Below are positions 9,814 through 22,020 of a stretch of 64,000 nucleotides of DNA, piece after piece. A program made the position numbers and the translations under genes. The stretch is taken from contig JACKQL020000007.1 in the NCBI GenBank assembly GCA_018296165.2, forward strand, positions 1,054,001 to 1,118,000, written 5' to 3'. This stretch comes from Termitomyces sp. T153. Taxonomy: Eukaryota > Basidiomycota > Agaricomycetes > Agaricales > Lyophyllaceae. The first letter of the stretch is position 1; every line of letters begins with the position of its first letter. The notes beneath the pieces are model-generated. The model was not told where the DNA came from, searched no databases, and saw nothing but the letters and a program-made list of their open reading frames with translations.

Positions 9814-12121
9814 TCACCTATCTTTCTCCTCAAAGTATTGTTGCTTTGTGTTTTTCTCCCGCCTTTCCAAATACCATACAACCCAGGTGATCCAAAGGGT
9901 AGCGACACTAACACAAATCATGGCAATCATGCCTTTCGTGAACCGTGGTGCATCAGTCGCCTTATAGAACAGAAGCGGCCACCATGCGTTTACGACATTG
10001 TTCCACATGCTGATCAACGGCGTCAATGATAGACTGGACGTAATCACGCTGAAAAAATGACGCACTTCATAGAAGCAAGGACAATCCCGCGTTCCTGATC
10101 ATCGTCTGAGCAAATCTGGTTCGCCCACCTTCATAATTGAATTATTGATGTTGATTGAAAATACATCATCTTATTCCATAAATGACGTACGCAAACGTGG
10201 TTGCCTGTCCTGCATACGAAGCGGATGCGATGTCTAAAATTTAATCAGAAATCGAAAGAAACTCATTGTTATCCGGCATGACTCACAATAGGCAAAGAAC
10301 TTAAGTCCTGTGGGGCTACTCCAAACAAGAATACAGATGGATGCAGTGATGCATGCGACAGACATGTACACAAGGACAGGCCATCGCTTGGCGGTATAGT
10401 CAGTCCATGTAGCACAGATGAGTGTCGACACTATTGCCACAGCAGTTGCTCCAGAAGGATAGAAGTCTAATTAAAAAGGTGTTAAATGGGCTATCACAAA
10501 TCACCTCATCTTACCTATTTGCTCTACGCTATAGCCTCCTATGGCTTTGAGCCATTGTCCCATCAAATTATTGGAGCCAAAACTCTCAGTCTCCCCGGAG
10601 ATAGCGAACTGGTTAGGCGTATCAATCAAGATGTGAGATCAAGAAGAAGAGAGAAAAGAACAATGTGACATACAAGTAAACTGCATCCATACCACCGCCA
10701 GCGCGTGAGAACGCGTCGGGCTAGGCTCCAAGATAACGGCTGACGTTTGCCTTGGCGGTCGTTCTCTAACCTGGTGTAAGCCAAGTCCCGTTCCTAAAAT
10801 GTGGAAAAGACCGGTATGAGAAAACCTGCTTCTCTGTTGCATGTGGCAAAATCAGGTGAAATGACAACACACTTGGGTCGTGAGATAAAATGCCTTTGTT
10901 GTTGTAGGCAAGTCCGGAAAAATAAGAAAACCATATAGAGCAATTGGCATAGTTATGACACCATCAATGATGAATCTGATACGATCGCGGTAAGTCGACT
11001 TCGGGGCGGAGTCTACGATGCATAGCTTACAGCCATCGCCAGCCACTTCGGCCCGCGACCCCATTCAAATGTCTACAAAAACGAAATGAGCGCTGCCATT
11101 TGAAAGAACTTGATAAGTGTAACTATATACTTGTAGACTGCTGCCTGGAGAACACCGGAAAATCTGGGTTAGACGTGTAGATATTAGCCACATCGGAAAT
11201 CAGAAACGGAATATAACTAGTACAGAGTTCCAATTAGCCCAGAACTTGTGAATATTCCAGAGCGTTTGCCCAATTCCTCTGGTTTGTACCACCTTTAACG
11301 AGTTCAGGATAAAAAGATGACAGAAAGAAGTAGCAGTCAACGCACGATCCAAGGATATAATGGGTACCGACAAAGGTCGAAGATTCCGCAACTCCTTGGA
11401 AGAAGCGGATGATATAGACCTAGGTTGAGGTGAGATATGAGGTTTGGTCTGTTCTTGTACTTTTATCGCATGTGCAGCCACACACCTGTTGAACCGAGTG
11501 AACAGTGGAGGTCCTAAAAGAGCGACAACTCCATTAGCGAAAGATCTACATACACACAGCTTCTCAATATACCCGAAAGTCAAAATGCCCCACACGATTT
11601 GCATACTCGGAAACCATATTCTGGGAGGCACAACTTGCAACATGAGATTATCTGAGCACTTGTCAGCAGGCCGCCAGCGAACTTAAAAGCTTGCCAACGG
11701 ACTGGGTATCATTCCTATGATGTAACCACAAGTGAAAATAGTGTTGATTTTCTACAAGAGTCTCGTGAGTCGTCACCATACAGATTGATATACTAGAGCT
11801 TTCACATTGAACTCTGTCCCAAACATATTGAGGTCTTCTTTCATCCCAGAGACATAAGCATTAGATATATTTGATCGGTCCAGATCTGATCCTGTTGACA
11901 TCGAGGGCTAAACTGATAAAACAGAAATTGATGCATACAGTTGGTGAAGTACTTTTCGAGAAAGGTCATCATCTTCTGATCTTCTCGGGATAGAACGGAC
12001 ATACCATGAGGCAACAATATGAAAGGATAAACCAATCTATTTTGCGAAGCAGTATCCGTTCTGCCTTGGTGGAAGGCCTTACGCCCCACACAAAGCGTCG
12101 GACGGTCTCCAAAAAAGCCAT
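9814..12121 (-). CDS. MFS permease of the FEN2/Liz1 (pantothenate) anion:cation symporter type
   Basis: About 17 small exons join in frame into a 12-TM major facilitator of roughly 490 residues. The N-terminus (MAFLETVRRFVWGVRPSTK) is followed by RKIDWFILSYCCLM, YFTNYLDRSNISNAYVSGMK, INTIFTCGYIIGMIPNNLML, PPRIWFPSMQIVWGILTFG, YIIRFFQGVAESSTFVGTHY, SGIFTSSGLIGTLFSG, FIIDGVITMPIALYGF and a C-terminus with NAWWPLLFYKATDAP. These are the signatures of the Dal5/FEN2 family; the first half resembles pantothenate transporter FEN2/Liz1 most. It would import an organic anion (pantothenate or a related carboxylate) with protons across the plasma membrane. I chose the ATG at 12119-12121, which gives the usual short cytoplasmic N-terminus. 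All exons keep frame with GT-AG introns, so it looks functional. Exact substrate is inference. Confidence 0.85.
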
Positions 12122-12761
12122 AGGGCCGTATCTAAGTATTCGAAGACATGATTTCCGGATGCGCAGAGACACGCACTTGAATCGACTCACCCAATTGATA
12201 ATCGGGAAATGAGCACTTCCCCGAGTGCACCTGAACACAAGCACTTCTGAAGAAACAAGCACTTTCCAGAGGAAATCTTGAGGAAATCACACAACTTCAA
12301 ACGGCCATAACCGGCGATGATAACGATGATAATACGTAATCATTACACTATACTGCTGACTCAGACATCGGAGGGTTCATCGTGTGGATATACAGAAACA
12401 CATCGTTTCGAGGTAGAAGCTCTCTTTGAAAAGGGACAAACACTGGTCCGAAGCAAGAGGTTTGGGCGGAGAGGGAACCAAATAAAGAACAACTTGCGGA
12501 CAATGGAAGCTGCCAGAAACAGTTTACGTCACCAGCTGTTTGAGATCCTGACCAAGATGGAATTTCGTTTCCGAAACGTCCCAAACCCAAGGTTTGAGAA
12601 AATGAACGGAGGGCGCGGAGGTTGATTTCGACCCCCGGAACTTTCGTTTTTGCTTACTACCATCCCTTTCACACATCGCTATTTCCCCATCAACATCCCG
12701 TCAATCTCTCTTATAAAATACAATACAAGCTTCGTGATTTTGAGAAACCCCGTCTCTCACC

Positions 12762-15024
12762 ATGCGCTCCTCGTGGCCTTTTGCACGTCTTTATGGCTTG
12801 GCCCTGATCGCAACGCTCTTTGCTTTAAGCGTCCAAGCCTCCGATGTTCTTTTGGCTCCGAGGGACGAATCTCATCACCATAATTCCCATGCCGCCCCGC
12901 TCACTGTGTTGAATGAGACAGAGGTCTCCATGTACCATTCTCCGACTCCAGAATCATACTACACAATCGATTTTGAAGGCGCGGGTGAGGGCACAAGGTA
13001 CCCTGGGTTGATGATGGCGCACATTACCTTCATGAGTCTTGCGTTCTTCGTTGCGCTCCCAATAGGTAACAATACACTGGAATGACACAGCAGAGACAAG
13101 GTCTGACTTGAGTTCAGGGATTGCCATGAGGTCTGTTAAACATGCTTGTCGAGGGGTTGCTGTGTTCGCATTCTGGGTATTGTGTGCTCTCGGGTGCGCC
13201 TCAGGTGGCCTGTATGAAAAGCTTACGCCTAATATGTACGTGATCGGCGTCATTTTTCTCGCGTGGTTTGCTTAATTACCTGATGCTTTTATGCACAGGT
13301 ACGAAGGTTCGTCGACGTCATACTTCTTCTATATCGGAATAATGACTGGGTGCGATAGGCTCCGCGCACACAATGCAAGGATATTTGACTCTTCTAGTTG
13401 CTCTGTCTCTATCCACGATTGATATCCTCACCGTATTCCGCCGCATCTACTTGTTTTTCAGAGGTGGCGAGAGATTCACCATTAAGGGGTTCTGGCAAAC
13501 TGCGATCCTGGGACGTAAAAACAATCACGATCGATATGCTGCTGAATATGCCGGACTCGTCGACGAGTCAGAAGAATTCGAAGAAGCGAAAATCAGCCTT
13601 TCTTCTCCGGACCGGCAATCGGGAGATCTCGACCCGATAGAGGAATACGCAAGGGATACTGCGCAGTGGGCCAACAACGTGCACCATCACCGCCATTATC
13701 GCAAGCATTCCACTGCTTCTGAAGGAACTCTTTTCGGAAGCTCTTCTCCGTCGTCTTCTCTCGACAAGATTCAGGAGGTGAAGGATGTATTGAAATCGAA
13801 GAAAGGGCTCTTGCAACGGATAGGAAACATATGTTTTGCCGTGGTAGAAAGATTTCTGGTCTTTGCAGGTTTGTGGCAGACTCTTCTCGGGATCGTTATC
13901 TACACTGGTGCGTTTAGTCAAACTTGTGTGGATTTTCTTCAGCTGACAATGTTAGGCGGATGCCGCGAGAACTACGTTAATGGTTGCTTGGCCCACTTAA
14001 TTAGTACGTTCTTGTTGATTTTCTCAGTCCCTCTCACCATCTCAATATCCACAGAGGGTGGTATCTTCTGGTCTTACGGCCTTGTCACTTTCGCTCGCTT
14101 TCTTGGGTCTTTTGCTGAATATGGGTGGGCATGGAACCAAGCACCACGCAACAAAAGTTATGTTTCTGCGGAGTTCACTGAATCTTTCGTTATCTTCTTC
14201 TACGGGGCAACAAACACGTGGATGGAGAGGTTTGGAGCCCATCCCGGTGATCCATACACGACGAAGCAGATACAACACATCGGAATTGCGGTTATGTTTT
14301 GTTTCGCCGGGCTGATTGGTGAGCTTCACACTAGATAAATTGGTTGAAGATTACTCCTAACCTAGCTCGAAGGCATGGGCATTGAATCTAAGTTACTCCG
14401 CAAATGGCTAGCTTCTTCAGCCTTCACAACTTCACGAACCGAACGTGGTGCCGAAGAGTCTGTGGAGGAACCTCAGAGCTACAGTGCGAGCTTCAACCCC
14501 TTCCCTGCTCTCGCAATCGGCGTGACAGGTGCTGCAATGGCTGCACATGCTCAGACCTATCTTTTCCAGGTTGGTCTCACTCATTTCACTTGGTATGATG
14601 ATAACTTCACTGATCACTAGGTTCAAATTCATACACTCTGGGGCAATCTTCTTGTTGCCTTCTCGGCCTTGCGGTGCTTCACCTATTTCTTCCTGTGGCT
14701 TCGTCCTCCGAAGTCTGTCCTTCCCTCGAGGCCTCCAACAGAAGCTCTTGGATCATTTTTCCTTGCCTGTGGTGGTCTGGTTTTCATGTTCTCAACAGAG
14801 GAGGTCACAATTGCCGCCATGCGACGTGGTCGAGATGGTGTGTCTTCTCTGACTTCATTATCAAATGATTTAATATCTTCTGCTTTTTAGATGTCATGAT
14901 GTTTCTAAATGTTGCCGTCGCGATGACTTGCTTTGCTTTCTGCTGGACGTTGTTTGTTGTTGGCTTCAAAGGCTGGCTCAAATCGCGAATATGCCCTGTC
15001 ATCTCGTTTAGCAGTTCTGTTTGA
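12762..15024 (+). CDS. Ytp1-family multi-TM protein (DUF2427 + Ytp1 domains)
   Basis: Nine exons (12762-13065, 13118-13235, 13299-13306, 13359-13907, 13956-14003, 14055-14318, 14373-14569, 14621-14837, 14891-15024) give a membrane protein of about 610 residues. It has a signal peptide (LALIATLFALSVQA), a His-rich luminal start, then the DUF2427 block (RYPGLMMAHITFMSLAFFVA, CASGGLYEKLTPNMYEG) and the Ytp1 block (FAGLWQTLLGIVIYTGGCRE, SYGLVTFARFLGSFAEYGWA, EFTESFVIFFYGATNTWMER). Ytp1 in yeast is a poorly characterised membrane protein resembling respiratory carriers; its function is unknown. The third exon is only 8 nt and supplies part of the conserved YEG. The first ATG after a pyrimidine-rich leader is used. 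Confidence 0.9.
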
Positions 15025-15434
15025 TTCTTGTGTATCTTCTATTTTTATTCTTTCATGAACCCTGCATTTTTCTTTCCTTCATATTCTTCCGCATTGTATC
15101 TAGATTCGTTTTCGTAGCCACTTGTTGGTGCCACTGTTTACCATACTAATTACTAACCACGAGGTAGTCACGACCCGCAACGCAAGAATGTTTGTACATA
15201 CACACCATTTTTTACGCGAAGCACATTTCTATATAGATCTTGTCCTACGAAAGATGTAATGATTAATCCCCTTTGTTCATCCACACTCCGATGACTGCCA
15301 TCAGTTCGACAAAAAAATTAAAAGAAGGTAAAAGACGGGCACTATGCATATGATAAGTATCAGTGAGATCCCCCTGACTCGTTACCCTCTTAGGTCAGTA
15401 ACGAGAGAGGGTTATAGTCTAATTCAAACTCAGA

Positions 15435-15470
15435 AATAATAATAATAATAATAGTAATAGTAATAGTAAA
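15435..15470. repeat. AAT/AGT trinucleotide microsatellite
   Basis: About twelve trinucleotide units, first AAT repeats then AGT-containing units, lie about 70 bp upstream of the RFA3 start codon. This is length-polymorphic sequence in a promoter. Confidence 0.85.
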
Positions 15471-15539
15471 TCTAAACCTACAATAGTCGCGTGTGAGGAA
15501 CTTGAAGCCATTTCCCTTCCTCTTGTCTGCATCGCGACC

Positions 15540-16023
15540 ATGGCTTCCGAACAGCTCTCTGTACGCGTCAACTCAGCGCGTCTTCCTGACTATATTGGAA
15601 AAATAGTTCGACTAGCGTGCCGAATTGTGCAGGTGACTTCCTATCTCTTAGTACCCTTGAGCACGCGCTGACATATGACAGAAAAATTCGGATGTCATGA
15701 CTGTCGAGGCAAGCGATGGTGGAGAAGTCACAGTACAGCTATGTAAGGTATGCCTTGTTTCTATCCAAGCCAAAAACACACAGCCAAGAATTAGCAGGGC
15801 GTATCTATCGACGACCCATTCATTGAAGTAATCGGCAAAGTGATGGACGGGACAACGATAAAGATGATGACCGTGGTGAATCAAGGCTCAGACCTTGGTA
15901 AGTTGTGAGAAGTTATGTGACGTTTTTCGTGGACTCAAGTGTGCCTATGTAGATCTAAAGCTTGTTAATGACACCGTGGAACTCATCCATGACCCTCGAT
16001 TTATGACACGGATGTTCATGTGA
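15540..16023 (+). CDS. RFA3: Replication protein A 14-kDa subunit (RPA3)
   Basis: Four exons (15540-15632, 15682-15747, 15798-15897, 15953-16023) encode 109 residues, the usual size of RPA14. The protein is a single OB fold: it starts MASEQLSVRVNSARLPDYIG then KIVRLACRIVQ, has strands around VMTVEASDGGEVTVQL, and the conserved FIEVIGKVMDGTTIKMMTV followed by a C-terminal helix (ELIHDPRFMTRMF). RPA14 trimerises with RPA70 and RPA32 to form the nuclear single-stranded DNA-binding complex used in replication, repair and recombination. All introns are GT-AG and preserve frame. It sits between two diverged copies of the 3' end of the upstream YTP1-like gene. Confidence 0.9.
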
Positions 16024-16439
16024 AGACTGGCCGGCCAATCTCACATGATTATAGCACTTTGACTTTGACTTCTTTGCTTTCTGATCTTGGTCTGTATCAA
16101 TATATCTCTTCAAGCTTCCGGTTCCGCTCCCTCTTAGATGGTATTATTATTCAATCTCCCTGACCTCGCGTCTCCTGATATGAATCGCTCAACTGCGTCC
16201 CTCAAAATGCTTCTTTTGATGACATTTGTGGTGGTTCAGTTCTCATCATGAACATACAGAGATATTGCTTGCGAAGTATCGACCAGAATGCATGCCCGTC
16301 CTAAGTATGACCCTGCCAGATATCCAAGCAACATGTAATAAAAATGAGTGTAAGTCAACTAGGACTACAGTGTTCAAACGGAAGTACACCGGCACCAACC
16401 ATCTTGGTGGTTCGCCCCACTTGACTTGTTTTTATGGCA

Positions 16440-16670
16440 CTCTCTGGCCCCGAATACGCCCTGTCATATCATAGCAGTTCTGTGCGATTTTCGTGTGTCC
16501 TTCATTTTTTTCATTCGTCTCACAGGTCTGAGACCTCACTGAATCTAGATTCTGGTACTACCTATTATACTTTTGCATTACAGCTCCTTACGGCCTACGG
16601 AACTACTGATTCGTCAGACCAATCACCAACCACGTGCGATCGACTGACGACACAAACAGTTATTACGCGA
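16440..16670 (+). repeat. Diverged duplicate of the 3' end and flank of the YTP1-like gene
   Basis: The sequence CCCGAATACGCCCTGTCAT, then AGCAGTTCTGT and GATT-TTCGTGTGT, parallels the last codons and 3' flank of the YTP1-like gene at about 14988-15060. Weaker matches continue further on (AATCTAGATTC, CCAACCACG, TTACGCGAAG) in the same order as at 15095-15220. The copy ends beside the 3' end of COQ2. It implies a partial duplication about 1.45 kb apart that brackets RFA3. Confidence 0.55.
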
Positions 16671-16686
16671 AGGAGATGTATGTGTT

Positions 16687-18023
16687 TCAGGAAAGATACA
16701 TTAACAGAGAATAATCCCCCAAAGCACCCATCCAGATCCAGAAGCCTGCCCAACCGCAACCAACGAATCCTCGCCAACAGCTAGGACGACTGTCAAAATC
16801 AGTCCGATGGAGGACACGCGCGAGTTGTAGAGCCGCGAGGCTCACGCCAAGATAGAAAAGTGCCTCCTGGCCATTCAAATAACCTGCACACGATATCAAC
16901 GAGATCGTGGACACCGAGAGACCACTAAGGATTAATCGAGAGTGATGTCCAAAAAGAAGAGCGGTTGATCGAATTCCAACGTGGACGTCGTCCGACTTGT
17001 CCTGGCATGCCTAGTCAGCCAAAGATAGGCAACAATGATGGTAAAGCATACCTGGTGGGCGTAGATGCTGTCATAGACCAATGTCCAACAGACGCCACCA
17101 GCATATAGAGGAAGGCAGACCGCCCAGTTAACAGCTCCGGCCACAGCTGACCAGCCGAGCAGTGCACCCCAGTTGAAGGCAAGGCCTAGCCAAAGGGCTG
17201 ATGAGATGCTTCAGAACAAAACCATGTCGCTCGAACCATACCGAGTACAGCTTGGGGCCAATGAGTTACCCTTTTCATGAAGGGGTAGACTATAACGAGT
17301 GATAGCGAGGAGGCACCAAGCAGAATGCTAATGAAGCTGCTCTTGAGGGGATTCAATGACAGAGTTTTAACGTCGCATACCTGTACATATTGAGTTGCGT
17401 TAATACACCCAGACCCACACTCAACTGTGCACCTAAAAAGACGGTAGCTTGAGTGGATGTTATGTCGCCTCTTGCTAACGGTCGCATCTTGGTTCTCTCT
17501 GACTTTTAAATATTCGCGTTCATGTACGAAGTGTTATCTCAACTCACCAACAGCTTTGTCGAGATTTTTGTCCCACATGTCATTTATTGTACAACCTGCG
17601 CCGCGCATGACAACTGCACCGAGTCCAAAAAGTCCGATATATGTTAGGGGTGTGGTATATGGCAGTTGTAGAGCGTAAGAAGCCATTGTGATGGACCATG
17701 CTGGAGACAGAGTATCTTAAAATGACTTGGGGAGACGGAATCGATCGAAAAGACAGACCACAGGGATAAAACAGTAGAAGAGTCCCAATCGGTTTGTCTA
17801 TACGTGTAAGGTATAAATATGGCCGGAGCTTTTGGGGAAGATGGTCCACCCATGATGTGGGAATTGAAACAGCCGTGGAAGTGGAAGGACGCGCATGGAC
17901 ATACAACCGCGGCGCGTTGGGTCGAAAGGGAGGCCGTCTCAAGATGTGAAAGCGCCTGGTATGACCAAAGAAATTGCACTGGAGACGCGTGAAGCATCTG
18001 CCTCCATAGAGAACCGCAGTCAT
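16687..18023 (-). CDS. COQ2: 4-hydroxybenzoate polyprenyltransferase (ubiquinone biosynthesis)
   Basis: UbiA-family membrane prenyltransferase that attaches the polyprenyl tail to 4-hydroxybenzoate in the mitochondrial inner membrane, the first committed step on the ring of ubiquinone. Six introns are spliced in frame. The N-terminus is Arg/His-rich, with a likely mitochondrial presequence, followed by [20 protein letters not shown]. Both Asp-rich Mg/diphosphate motifs are intact: [18 protein letters not shown] with [13 protein letters not shown], and [15 protein letters not shown]. Multiple TM helices follow, and the C-terminus ends [12 protein letters not shown]. The ATG at 18021-18023 is chosen because the upstream extension starts with TTG. 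First exon 17759-18023; exon 2 begins at 17700. It converges on the duplicated YTP1 tail. Confidence 0.93.
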
Positions 18024-18227
18024 AGGTACCGGTAAGGCGTCAAGCCACAAAATCCCACGGTTTCACCTCTTCTCTGCTCCCAACACTATGGTGTCGTTAG
18101 TCTCGAGCCGACTTTATACATGAGGGTATGATATTGTTCAAAAACTACAATGCGATGCGAAGTGACAAATGTACATGAGAGGTCGAACTCGTGAAAAAAT
18201 AGAGGTAGATAGAATTATGTTCCTTGT

Positions 18228-19213
18228 TTACCATTCCTTTGCTAATTTGAAGGACCACTCCCAGTCTGAGGCATTGCGTTATCATAAGCATGTGGACAAT
18301 ATGCACAGGAGCAGACGTACCAGCATAGACCTCTCCGTCATCGTCAACAACACGACTGCGGACGTTGTAAGAGCCACTTCGGGCCAACATCCCAGAAGGC
18401 GACTCCTCAGTGTCAAAATTCTTCGCGTATGCTTCACCCTTTGGATGGGGACCATAGGATCCAAGCATTTGTTCGAGCTTATCAACTGGTTCGTGACGTC
18501 AATTGATAATGATCGTCGTATTCAATGACTTCAACAATACCTTTCACGCCAGCCCTCTTCACGACTTGCATGTATCGAACACCCTAAACACTATCTATGA
18601 CATCAATCTTCACCCTTCGAAGCTACCAGCACATACCGAGATAATTGAGTGATTCACTTTGAAGGTGATACGGACACTGTTATGGTGAGACTCATCGTTA
18701 GCTCCTGAAAAAACTGATGTTCTCCTTGGCTTACTTATACTCGACGCCCTCCTTGATAGTGATAGGATTCTTCTTGGCTTCCGCAAGGCGGATGGGATCC
18801 TTGAGGTCTAGGACAATTTTCTTCCCCGCAGGCAATGTGGGAGAGTCGAGCTCGAGAGTTAGAATCGTGACCTGAAAAGAAATGAGTCGAATAATGAATC
18901 ATTGTACTGCCTTTGTATACCTTAGGGGCACTAGTATCGCCACCTGCAGCACCAGGAACGATACCTAGTGACGCCTTCCAACGGGCCAGGCTCTCGTCTT
19001 CGGCATCGAGCTTAGCGTATTCTTCCGCTGACTTGGCGGCACTGACTCTGTAGCCTAGAATGCTTGTCGATCAGCACCCGATTTTAATCAGTAATTATAT
19101 GTAAATGACGGCACCGGGGGTGGTAGAGGGCTGGAAATCATCATCTCCTTCGTGCTGCAAATGAGCTCAGCTCAGCATTGAGCATGGTAAGGAAATTTAC
19201 TTACATTGGACAT
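18228..19213 (-). CDS. RDI1: Rho GDP-dissociation inhibitor
   Basis: About seven exons encode a RhoGDI of around 200 residues. The first exon is just MSN (ATG 19211-19213); then an acidic N-terminal arm (HEGDDDFQPSTTPGYRVSA), a helical regulatory arm (AEEYAKLDAEDESLARWKAS), and the immunoglobulin-like domain with VTILTLELDSPTLPAGKKIV, EGVEYNVRITFKVNHSIISG, VRYMQVVKRAGVKVDKLEQM, the signature LGSYGPHPKGEAY and SGMLARSGSYNVRSRVVDDD, ending DWEWSFKLAKEW. The protein extracts prenylated Rho/Cdc42/Rac GTPases from membranes and holds them GDP-bound in the cytosol, acting in polarity and hyphal growth. The last intron is 18266-18320. No disabling change was seen. Confidence 0.93.
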
Positions 19214-19606
19214 GACTATCGTTCAAAAAAGTGGTATCAAGCAGATTTGTTGAAACCACTGAAGCCACAATCGATTTCACACACGCCGTTTGCCGCCATC
19301 AGTTTGCAACTTCAACCAAACAATAGCATTGTCCCCCCCGATTATCGCCCAAGAATCACCTTATATACAACTCAAATGCTCTCAATAATTGATGTTCTTG
19401 GCTGCGCCGAAATCAAACATTCGACTCCATACGTAAAACAAATAGTTTATCCACAAATGTAACTAATGATTGCGACCACTAAATTCCATCCGAAGATCAT
19501 TTATAGATGTCCAAAGAATAGAGGAACATATATCAGAAATAGTATACTATCATCAACGACCTAGAGCGACTAATCGTCGCGGGGTATTCTCTCTTGTTAA
19601 AGCGCA

Positions 19607-21450
19607 TTAATTTGAACCTGACGAAGGTGATCTCTCGCCAGACGAGGGCACAGAATGCATCGCCTCTAATATGGCAATTATTACTACTCGAGCTTTAAGA
19701 CAAGCATTTGACTAGCTTACCTCCTTTGAACCAGCATTTTCCCTTACTGAGATGGAAGCACTTGGGGCCATTAGGACAGGTGTGTCCCCAACAACAGTTC
19801 TCTCCGTATGGACAGTGAACGCCTATAAGAAGCCAAAAATTAGCAGGGTAACGCCGCAGTCTAATCGCATAATGCACCATTTTTGAGCCAATTGCACGGA
19901 GCTTTCTTCGCATTACTAGCAAGCGACGCCAACTGTTCGGGAGTCAAGATATAATCATGCGAATATTTGCAGATCGCGGCCTGATCGGCGGTAAGTCGTG
20001 AATCGTACGGATCCAACTTTATCGAAAGTAATCACCCCTTTCGAACAGGTCATCAAGTAATGTTCATTGCAAGGCGGCGGATTTTCTACAACTCTTTAGG
20101 CTCAACTTCTGGTGAAAAAGAAGCGAAATTACATACGCCTGTGCAAAGGCTAAAATGAAATAAAGCTATGAAGTTTGGCATGTTCTTGATTATCAGGAAA
20201 GATCCACATACCAGCGAAGGATCAATCATGCGCCCACCTGCTCGAGTTGGGGACTGCGGACTGATGAGTCCACCGTTCGTGGTCACATTGCTAAATGAGC
20301 CCACAGTCAACGGTGTAAGTTTTGGAAATCCTCTTCCCGTCAATTTCTCTGTCATGAACAATCCCTCTACAGTCAGCCTTGGCAGAAAAGGGAGTCTTGA
20401 GTCCAGTTCCAGCTCGTTAGATGAACGAAGAATGACTATTTTGCCCAGTAGTTGCTCCTTCTCTAATGTATCGAACGTGGACATGTACCCTGAGACATCG
20501 TACTGGCCACCTGGAAGCCGTAAGTCAACGGACAACGCTGAATATTGGCCACTACTGTAACCTCCTTACCACAAAAGAAGATACGTAATGTTTGAGGAAA
20601 ACGCGTATAAGTTTGCAAGTATTCTAGACACGGGAATAAACGGCAGTGAGTCATTTGTAGAACCAGAGCCCAACCTTTTATCTTGGAGTCAGTGGTGTCC
20701 TTATAATATCCAACATCGACCATTAAAAACCGAGGGGATGATTGACTGAACCCCTATAATAAAACTTTCAGAATTGAGTACAATAAAAATGTAACAAGCG
20801 AAACTTACTGAAAGAAATCCTTCAAATTGTTCCGAAGTACAAATCTTATTTGACCTGAGAAGATCATCCCATTGCACCTTGTTATAGTATACAGTAATCC
20901 AGAAAGAAAGTCGGCCGAAGACGTGGACATCCTCATTAGAAAGATATTCTGCAATAGATTTCGTGAGCTGCTGAGCCGCCGCCCTGCCACCCTGTTGTCC
21001 TTGAACGAGAAGGTCTCGAATAAATACGTTCTCGTCGCCGTTGACGATACACAAAATAAGAGGATTCTGATTCTGTGGCGTCCGCGTTAGGATCCTATAC
21101 AACGGATCAAGGCGGAAAGTATACTCTAAAGCAGTCCAAATTCGATATCTGGCGGTTCAAAGTGGTGACTTGCACATTATGTGCTTTGGTCTCGCGTTCG
21201 GATGCCTCAAGTGCGACCGAATGAGCTTGCTTCCAGACTGAAAGTTCAACTTCTAGTTCGGAGACTCGATTCTCAAGCTCAACATTGCGCTTAACCGTCG
21301 CCGTAGAGAGATCTGTTGTATGGTAGCGTCAATCAAGGATGGTAAAGAAACTATTCGTATGAGAAATTCACTCAAAAGCCTGGTAAGTGTCTCATCCCTG
21401 ATAATATTCTGACGTAAGTTAGCCGTTCCGACATACAAATTGGGGGACAT
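19607..21450 (-). CDS. Coiled-coil / NYN-like / CCCH zinc-finger protein, copy A
   Basis: Multi-exon gene. The N-terminus (LRQNIIRDETLTRLL, then VELENRVSELEVELSVWKQA) is a coiled coil. The central alpha/beta domain reads PLILCIVNGDENVF, GGRAAAQQLTKSIAEYLS, FLMVDVGYYKDTTDSKIKEY and FPQTLRIFFCGGGQYDVSGY. A linker follows, then clustered CCCH-type fingers near the C-terminus (PPPCNEHYLMTC...CKYSHDY; CNWLKNGVHCPYGENCCWGH; CPNGPKCFHLSKGKCWF). Such fingers usually bind RNA. The middle domain has the layout of NYN/PIN-like nucleases, but the first acidic position seen in copy B (LLDGDGAIF) is Asn here (IVNGDENVF), so activity may be lost. The ATG at 21448-21450 is the first that reads into the coiled coil; the last exon (after GG) is tentative. 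It lies directly downstream of copy B, same strand. Confidence 0.75.
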
Positions 21451-22020
21451 GCCAAAGCTGCTGGCTGGCCTCTGCCAGCGGTTGGGTTGCCATGACAGGC
21501 TGAGAGAGGTAGGTGGGAGGCGGGAGTGAAGATGTATGAATGAGTCAAAACGTGGGGTAGCTTTAAGTACGACGGCCTTCCATGCAAATGAAAGCTAAAG
21601 ACGGCTTCTCCGGTTCTATTGCCAGACTGAGAAAGGTACCAATGGAGCGGGCAACTTGGTCAAGCTTCGAATGTCACACGAACAGGTCCAAGGCGCGCCC
21701 ACCAAAACAGATACGAGTTCTGCTGTGCCCATAAGTATGTTCTATGTTGGAACAATCAGAGTATCCTGATTTCAAGGATACATCCATCTGTTAATTGATT
21801 CCAGGGAGGGGTTGAGAAACGAAGCACTTGTTCAAATAAGTCAGATTCTGTGAACTTCTTACCCTCAATATCATCATCAATTTCGCTGGGTTTGAACTGG
21901 TCTCCGTTGTTCATAATAGTATGTAGTCTAATAATAGTATGTAGTCTTTTTGTCTTTTTACATTACTTACGTATATCAAGGCTGCAATCACTTTTTCTCG
22001 CCTCCTGCCAAAGTTATATC

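Noticed and set aside
11200..12121. FEN2-like gene being a pseudogene because its ORFs are very short
   Set aside because: The short frames are explained by about 16 small introns; every junction restores conserved transporter sequence.
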